Source: Schwartzia sp. (in: firmicutes) | GTDB taxonomy: Bacteria; Bacillota; Negativicutes; Selenomonadales; Selenomonadaceae | Assembly (NCBI GenBank): GCA_017480545.1 | Contig: JAFVAI010000035.1 | Location: 1-49,242 of the forward strand | Direction of reading: 5' to 3' | DNA length: 49,242 bases | Part shown: positions 44,402 through 49,242 of the stretch, piece by piece | Layout of the letters: every line of letters starts with the position of its first letter | Numbering within the stretch: the first letter of the stretch is position 1 | Program-made: the position numbers and the translations under genes | The notes under the pieces: model-generated | The model's database searches: none | What the model saw: the letters and a program-made list of their open reading frames with translations, nothing else | What the model was told of the DNA's origin: nothing

Positions 44402-44836
44402 TCACGGCGCCAGTTCGATGCAATCGGGATTGCGTCGTTGGTTGCAATAGCTTTCAATGGCTTCCAGAAAACGCTTGGCGAAAAGAAAATTGTTTTTCGT
44501 TTCCTCGGCATCGGCTTCGTAGTAGCTGTCATAGTCGCTGGAATGGCGTATGACTTCTATTTTTGTGATTTCCTTGCTGAATTCTTTCTGGAATATGCCG
44601 CCGTGGATATATAGGCGGTTGAATTCGCCGATTGCGCGCTTGTGGCTGTTTGTAGTCCGTCCGTCAAGCGCGTGGATAGCCAAGATGGCGTTGAATATGC
44701 TGTAATAAATGCGGTTGTTTGCGCCGGACAACAGGCCGACACTGCATAATGTTTCCGCTTCCTGCAAGTTTTCTTTCGCCTTGCGCAAACGGTAACGCGA
44801 AAGGTCTTGTTCGTTGCCTGTGTCTTCATGCGCCAA
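44402..44836 (-). CDS. HEPN-domain protein (probable toxin of an MNT/HEPN pair)
   Basis: A 144-residue all-helical protein. AKENLQEAETLCSVG and NNRIYYSIFNAILAIHAL (residues 19-58) match the COG1895-type HEPN domain, as does the later FSKEITKIEVIRHSSDYD (residues 86-103). One R-x4-H (residues 60-65) is present, but not at the classic RNase position, so nuclease activity is uncertain. The start is TTG at 44836 with AAGGAG 9 bases upstream, inside the partner gene; they overlap by 11 bases. HEPN proteins of such pairs act as RNases or as targets of AMPylation by the MNT partner. Confidence 0.88.
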   Translation of the reverse strand: MAHEDTGNEQDLSRYRLRKAKENLQEAETLCSVGLLSGANNRIYYSIFNAILAIHALDGRTTNSHKRAIGEFNRLYIHGGIFQKEFSKEITKIEVIRHSSDYDSYYEADAEETKNNFLFAKRFLEAIESYCNQRRNPDCIELAP

Positions 44837-45170
44837 AGAGAACCACTCCTTCGCGGTTTACATTTTTGAAAAACGGGTCGACCGTTTCCCACTTCTTGAA
44901 TGTTCTGACGCTTTTCAGCATGGGCATGACATACACGTCATGTTCCATGTTGAAGTCAGAGGTGGCGGTTGACACGTCGTCTAATTGTTTTCTTTCATCT
45001 TGCGGCGGCACGTCCAAAAGGATCATGACATCAACGTCGGAATCTTCGTGGTAATCCCCACGCGCGTAAGAGCCGTATAAAACAATTTTGGACAGCAACG
45101 GCCCATATATTTTTTTAATGGTGTCTGTATATTGTTTCAGCAAATTCACGGTTTCCTGCCGTGTTTTCAT
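44826..45170 (-). CDS. Minimal nucleotidyltransferase MNT (probable antitoxin)
   Basis: A 114-residue nucleotidyltransferase-fold protein. The core GSYARGDYHEDSDVDVMI (residues 33-50) is the GSxARGx5SDxD signature with the two metal-binding aspartates (45 and 47). Further acidic residues follow around 75-80. Start: ATG behind GAGGAAACGAAA. It is the upstream partner of the overlapping HEPN gene. In known pairs MNT neutralises HEPN by adding AMP to it. The pair is flanked by a terminator and the ileS leader rather than by a defence island. Confidence 0.9.
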   Translation of the reverse strand: MKTRQETVNLLKQYTDTIKKIYGPLLSKIVLYGSYARGDYHEDSDVDVMILLDVPPQDERKQLDDVSTATSDFNMEHDVYVMPMLKSVRTFKKWETVDPFFKNVNREGVVLFGA

Positions 45171-45267
45171 TTTCGTTTCCTCCCCGATTCAATGTCATAG
45201 GGGCTTGCTTCTCTTTGTTTTATTCGCTTTGGCGCAAAAAAATCCTGCTTCTCCGCATGGTTGCCCG

Positions 45268-45296
45268 TTGAAAAATTTTTTCTGGTGTGGTATCAT
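45268..45296 (+). promoter_or_regulatory. Promoter of the ileS T-box leader
   Basis: TTGAAA (45268-45273), a 17-base spacer, and TGTGG-TATCAT with the -10 at 45291-45296. Transcription would start near 45303, just ahead of the T-box stem I. Confidence 0.75.
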
Positions 45297-45302
45297 ATCC
45301 GC

Positions 45303-45550
45303 GTTATATCGAAATTTGCGATGAGCGAGACAGTAAGCGCGCGAGGAAAGGCGAAGCGAGCCGCGGACGGTGGGAGGCGGTGCGAGTAGGCGCGCGCGGA
45401 AGATCACTCGCGAGCAGCGGGCTGAATTTTTCAGTAAGCCTTGCCGGAGTCCTCCGTTATGGGGATAGCATATCGTTTTGATGGCTGTATGCGAAATAGG
45501 TGGTTTACAAGTGAAGTGTGCCTTCATCCTGTTTTGGGTGAAGGCTTTTT
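45303..45550 (+). promoter_or_regulatory. T-box leader of ileS (isoleucine-responsive)
   Basis: Seen: a closing stem GCGAG/CTCGC around stem I; a GGACGGTGGGAGGCGG apical motif near 45364-45380; an ATC codon (45403-45405) in the descending strand as specifier for isoleucine; and a TGG (45501-45503) in the antiterminator region that can bind the tRNA acceptor end. A terminator GCCTTCATCC (45520-45529) pairs with GGGTGAAGGC (45536-45545) before five T. Uncharged tRNA-Ile should favour read-through into ileS. The T-box consensus (AGGGTGG...) is only partly kept as ATAGGTGG. Confidence 0.88.
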
Positions 45551-45572
45551 GTTTTCTTGGGAGGGAAACTCA

Positions 45573-48500
45573 GTGCTGTATCAAAAGGTGGACACGAATC
45601 TGAACTTTGTCGAGCGCGAGAAGGAGGTGCTCGATTTCTGGAAGGAAGAGGGAATCGCGCAGAAGGCGGTGGACCAGCGCGAGGGCTGCGACATCTTCAC
45701 GTTTTATGACGGGCCGCCGACGGCGAACGGCAAGCCGCATATCGGGCATGTATTGACCCGCGTCATCAAGGATATGCTGCCGCGCTACCAGTCCATGAAG
45801 GGCAAGCACGTCCTGCGCAAAGCGGGATGGGACACCCACGGCCTGCCGGTGGAGCTGGAAGTCGAGAAGGAGCTTGGCATCAACGGCAAGGAGCAGATCG
45901 AGAAATACGGCATCGAGCCGTTCATCAAGAAGTGCCGCGAGTCGGTCTGGAAGTACAAAGGCATGTGGGAAGAATTTTCCGACGTCGTGGGCTTCTGGGC
46001 GGACATGGAGCATCCCTATATCACCTACGAAAACGATTACATCGAATCCGAGTGGTGGGCGCTGAAAGAGATTTGGGAAAAGGGGCTTCTCTACAAAGGG
46101 CATAAAGTCGTTCCGTACTGTCCGCGCTGCGGCACGCCGCTTTCCTCCCACGAAGTCGCGCAGGGGTACAAGGACGTCAAGGAGCGTTCCGCCGTCGTGA
46201 AATTCAAGGCGGCGGGTGAGGACGCGTATTTCCTCGCGTGGACAACGACACCGTGGACGCTGCCGTCGAACCTCGCGCTCTGCGTGAATCCCGAAGTCGA
46301 TTATGTGAAAATCCGCGTCGGCGAGACCGTCTATTATATGGCGGAGGCGCTTGTCGAGACGGTATTCGCTGAGAACGAAGAGCCACGCGAAGTATTGGCG
46401 CGCATGAAAGGCCGCGAGTTGGAGCGCCGCGAATACGAGCCGCTGTATCCCTTCGCCGTTGGGAAGATCAACAAGAAAGCGTTTTTCGTCACCTGCGACG
46501 ATTACGTCACCACCGAGGACGGCACGGGCATCGTTCACATGGCCCCGGCTTTCGGTGAGGACGACGCCCGCGTCTGCGCGAAATACGATTTGCCTTTTGT
46601 GCAGTTCGTGGACGCCCACGGCAATATGACCGAGGAAACGGACTGGCCGGGAACCTTCGTCAAGGACGCCGACCCGCTGATTCTGAAAGACTTGAAAATC
46701 TCCGGCAAGCTCTTCAAGGCGCCGGTGTTCGAGCACAGCTATCCGCATTGCTGGCGCTGCGACACGCCGCTCCTGTACTATGCGCGGGAGTCGTGGTTTA
46801 TCCGCATGACGGCGGTGCGGGACGAACTGATCGCGAACAACAACACCGTGAACTGGATTCCGCCGACGATTGGCACGGGCCGTTTCGGCGACTGGCTGGA
46901 GCATGTGCAGGACTGGGGCATCAGCCGCAACCGCTATTGGGGCACGCCGCTCAATATCTGGGAGTGCAAGTGCGGACATCAACATTCCGTCGGTTCCATC
47001 GAGGAATTGAAGTCGCTGTCCGAAAACTGCCCGGACGACATCGAGCTGCACCGCCCGTATATCGACAATGTGACCATCAAATGCGAGAAGTGCGGCGGCG
47101 AAATGCGCCGCGTGCCGGAGGTCATCGACTGTTGGTTTGACTCCGGCGCGATGCCCTTCGCCCAGTGGCATTACCCGTTCGAACACAAGGATATTTTCGA
47201 CAAGCGTTTCCCGGCGGACTTCATTTCCGAGGCCGTCGACCAGACGCGCGGCTGGTTCTATTCGCTGATCGCGATTTCCACGCTGCTGTTCCATGCGTCC
47301 CCGTACAAGAACGTCATCGTGCTCGGCCATGTGCAGGACAAGGACGGGCAGAAAATGTCGAAGTCGAAGGGCAACGCCGTTGATCCGATGGACGCGCTCC
47401 GTCGCCACGGCGCGGACGCGATCCGTTGGTATTTTTACGAGAACAGCGCGCCCTGGCTGCCGAACCGTTTCCACGACGCGGCGGTGCAGGAAGGGCAGCG
47501 CAAGTTCATGGGCACGCTTTGGAACACTTACGCGTTCTATGTGCTTTACGCGAACATCGACGATTTCGACCCGACGAAGCACACGCTGGACTATGACAAG
47601 CTCGGCGTGATGGACAAATGGATTTTGTCGCGGCTCCATACGCTGGTCAAGGAGGTGGACGGCCATCTTTCCGCGTACCGCGTCACGGAGACGGCGAAGG
47701 CGCTCCAGGCGTTCGTCGAGGAGCTTTCCAACTGGTACGTGCGCCGCAGCCGCGAACGGTTCTGGGCGAAAGGCATGGAGCAAGACAAGATCAACGCTTA
47801 CATGACGCTCTGCACCGCGCTTGTCACCGTCGCGAAAGCCGCCGCGCCGATGGTGCCCTTCATCACCGAAAGCATCTACCGCAATCTCGTCTGCTCGGTG
47901 GACAAGAAAGCGCCGGAGAGCGTCCATCTCTGCGACTTCCCGCAGGCGGACGAGAAATTCATCGACGAGGCGCTGGAAAAGGACATGGCGCTGGTGCTGG
48001 AAATCGTCGTTTTGGGTCGTGCCGCGAGGAACGAGGCGAATATCAAGAACCGCCAGCCGGTAGCCAATCTCTTCGTCAAGGCGGAGCGCACGCTTTCGCC
48101 GTACTTCGTCGAGGTCATCGAAAGCGAGCTGAACGTTAAGGCTGTCACCTTCAAGGACGACATGGAAGCGTATCTTTCCTACAGCTTCAAGCCGCAGTTC
48201 AAGGTGCTCGGCCCGAAAGCCGGAAAGCGCATGGCGGAAATCAAGAACGTCCTCGCGAAAGTGAACGGCCATGAGGCGAAAGCGGAACTGGACACGACGG
48301 GCAAGCTCCATATCGAGCTGAAAGACGGCGGCTTCGACCTTGCGCCCGAGGACGTCGAGGTCACGATGGCGCAGACCGAGGGCTATCTTTGCCAGCGGTA
48401 CGGCGGCGTGACGGTCGCCCTCGAAACGACGCTGACACCGGAGCTGATTGAGGAAGGCTTCGTTCGCGAAATCATCAGCAAAGTGCAGGTCATGCGCCGG

Positions 48501-48695
48501 GAGAACGGCTTCGAGGTCACCGACCATATCACGGTTGCCGTCACGGGCAACGACAAGATTGCCGAGATTGTTCGGAAGAACGAGGAAACGCTGAAAAAAG
48601 TCACGTTGGCCGATACGGTGCTTTACGAAGCGGTGGATGGATTCAGCAAAGACTGGGACGTCAACGGAGAGAAAGTGACGCTCATTGTAAAATAA
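45573..48695 (+). CDS. ileS: Isoleucyl-tRNA synthetase, long eukaryote-like (IleS2) type
   Basis: A 1,040-residue class I synthetase. HIGH is PHIGHVL near residue 55, preceded by TFYDGPPTANGK; the editing domain carries WTTTPWTLPSN; KMSKS is QKMSKSKGNAVDP near residue 595. The length, the GWDTHGLPVELEVEKELG opening and the tail resemble the eukaryote-like IleS2 class more than the E. coli-like class. IleS2 enzymes are often little affected by mupirocin. The start is GTG at 45573 behind GGGAGGG; earlier in-frame codons lie in the T-box leader and are not credible. Confidence 0.95.
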   Translation: MLYQKVDTNLNFVEREKEVLDFWKEEGIAQKAVDQREGCDIFTFYDGPPTANGKPHIGHVLTRVIKDMLPRYQSMKGKHVLRKAGWDTHGLPVELEVEKELGINGKEQIEKYGIEPFIKKCRESVWKYKGMWEEFSDVVGFWADMEHPYITYENDYIESEWWALKEIWEKGLLYKGHKVVPYCPRCGTPLSSHEVAQGYKDVKERSAVVKFKAAGEDAYFLAWTTTPWTLPSNLALCVNPEVDYVKIRVGETVYYMAEALVETVFAENEEPREVLARMKGRELERREYEPLYPFAVGKINKKAFFVTCDDYVTTEDGTGIVHMAPAFGEDDARVCAKYDLPFVQFVDAHGNMTEETDWPGTFVKDADPLILKDLKISGKLFKAPVFEHSYPHCWRCDTPLLYYARESWFIRMTAVRDELIANNNTVNWIPPTIGTGRFGDWLEHVQDWGISRNRYWGTPLNIWECKCGHQHSVGSIEELKSLSENCPDDIELHRPYIDNVTIKCEKCGGEMRRVPEVIDCWFDSGAMPFAQWHYPFEHKDIFDKRFPADFISEAVDQTRGWFYSLIAISTLLFHASPYKNVIVLGHVQDKDGQKMSKSKGNAVDPMDALRRHGADAIRWYFYENSAPWLPNRFHDAAVQEGQRKFMGTLWNTYAFYVLYANIDDFDPTKHTLDYDKLGVMDKWILSRLHTLVKEVDGHLSAYRVTETAKALQAFVEELSNWYVRRSRERFWAKGMEQDKINAYMTLCTALVTVAKAAAPMVPFITESIYRNLVCSVDKKAPESVHLCDFPQADEKFIDEALEKDMALVLEIVVLGRAARNEANIKNRQPVANLFVKAERTLSPYFVEVIESELNVKAVTFKDDMEAYLSYSFKPQFKVLGPKAGKRMAEIKNVLAKVNGHEAKAELDTTGKLHIELKDGGFDLAPEDVEVTMAQTEGYLCQRYGGVTVALETTLTPELIEEGFVREIISKVQVMRRENGFEVTDHITVAVTGNDKIAEIVRKNEETLKKVTLADTVLYEAVDGFSKDWDVNGEKVTLIVK

Positions 48696-48738
48696 ATTTA
48701 TTCGATAACCTTAACTACAGATGAGATTTTGATCGTAT

Positions 48739-48931
48739 ATGCCGCAAATCAGCGAGGCAATCAACGACTGGATCAAGGCGGAACTGTTCATGGACTTTCC
48801 ATGTGACGGTGCGATGCTTTTGGAAAAGGAAATACAATACGTTTTTCAACGAACAATGGTCGGCATACGCTTTGATTGATCTGACACCCAAGCAGTACCG
48901 CGAGTCGCATGCTGCAACATCGAGTGTCTAA
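48739..48931 (+). pseudogene. Remnant of an IS3-family transposase (C-terminal part)
   Basis: A short, degenerate piece. Frame 1 from 48739 gives ISEAINDWIKAELFMDF; one base shift later HVT, and further on YNTFFNEQWSAYALIDLTPKQYRESH. These match, in order, the NGWIKAELF.DFHVT and YI.FFNEERPAYAL..LTPKQYRE end of IS3-family integrase domains. The rest of the element is missing, and the last bases abut the end of the next insertion sequence at 48925. No function is expected. Confidence 0.8.
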
Positions 48932-49242
48932 TTTTGCTAGTCCTTTTGCGCACTTCCATTTTCGTGTCCAATTTTTGTTGATTGCTGTGTAGGTTTACAA
49001 TAGATATGTGACAAAAAACAGGAAAAAGAAAGCCCGCTTTGTGTTATGCTAAATTTGAAGAAAAAAACAACACACAAAGGAGCTTTCCCATGAACAGCAT
49101 AACACAGGACATCAAATATCGTCTAGCGATTCTTTCCTACGCCGAAAAATACGGCGTCACGAAAGCCGCCATCAAGTACCGCACATACCGCCAGTTTATC
49201 TACCGTCTCCGCAAACGGTATGACGGTACGCCCGAATCCCTC
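48925..49242 (+). mobile_element. Left end of an insertion sequence, truncated by the window
   Basis: It starts about TGTCTAATTTTGC (48925), at the edge of the IS3 remnant. The similar TGTCCAATTTTTG follows 40 bases later (48965), a repeated motif typical of insertion-sequence ends. About 165 bases on, the transposase gene opens (49090). An inverted pair around CTTTGTGTT and AACACACAAAG precedes the ribosome site. The right end is outside the window. Confidence 0.7.
49090..49242 (+). CDS. Transposase N-terminus (IS481/IS3-like helix-turn-helix), partial
   Basis: The first 51 codons of a transposase, cut by the window end. MNSITQDIKYRLAILSYAEK is followed by YGVTKAAIKYRTYRQFIYR and LRKRYDGTPESL, the opening of DDE integrases with a helix-turn-helix seen in IS481- and IS3-type elements. 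The DDE core lies beyond the window. Start: ATG behind AAAGGAG. Family assignment beyond that is uncertain. Confidence 0.85.
   Translation, partial: MNSITQDIKYRLAILSYAEKYGVTKAAIKYRTYRQFIYRLRKRYDGTPESL

Noticed and set aside
45570..48527. 985-codon - strand frame opposite ileS
   Set aside because: Anti-sense shadow created by codon bias; ileS on the + strand is certain.
1..49242. CRISPR arrays, tRNA or rRNA genes, prophage
   Set aside because: No regularly spaced direct repeats, cloverleaf-like genes or phage structural genes were recognised.

Overview
This is a GC-rich bacterial chromosome segment, gene-dense and mostly on the + strand. It looks like a Firmicutes genome with a double membrane, most probably Negativicutes/Selenomonadales. 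The evidence is a T-box leader on ileS, a cysS-mrnC-thyX-rlmB run with Mini-RNase III, a Firmicutes-type dnaE, and a cell-shape cluster combining mreBCD, a PBP2 gene, minCDE and rodA. An exported CbiK cobaltochelatase would fit a periplasm. The genus call is inference; no rRNA or tRNA gene is visible.

Layout. 1-140: an array of small hairpins resembling the right end of an IS200/IS605-type element. 321-3444: a cobalamin-riboswitch region with a long structured leader, a 121-aa protein with a DnaA-N-like profile, exported CbiK, and a free-standing protein resembling the last third of CobN. 3541-5286: a 49-base palindrome and a HerA/DUF853 ATPase on the - strand. 5377-13042: mreB-mreC-mreD-mrdA-minC-minD-minE-rodA, the elongation and division-site machinery. 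13058-17069: two radical-SAM-linked proteins of unknown role and an rng (RNase G) gene interrupted by an in-frame TAA. 17129-22055: glycolysis (gap, pgk, tpiA, gpmI) with intergenic hairpins. 22072-31680: dnaE, a small protein, a D,D-carboxypeptidase, rluB-type pseudouridine synthase, a YhiN-type flavoprotein, aroA, cmk and plsC. 31751-38390: a tiny inverted-repeat element, cysS, mrnC, a 180-base MITE-like element sharing its terminal repeat, thyX, rlmB and two small proteins. 38404-40843: an NMT1-type ABC importer. 40931-45170: a FliD-like protein, a CNNM/CorC-type membrane protein, a TauE/SafE exporter and an MNT/HEPN toxin-antitoxin pair. 45268-48695: T-box leader and a long, eukaryote-like IleS. 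48739-49242: remains of an IS3-family transposase abutted by the start of another insertion sequence that runs off the window.

Most of the window is housekeeping. The parts worth a second look are the cobalamin-controlled chelatase region, the interrupted rng, the two related MITE-like elements, the nested insertion sequences at the right edge, and the MNT/HEPN pair. No CRISPR array, phage or defence island was seen, and I did not find a clear-cut novel system.
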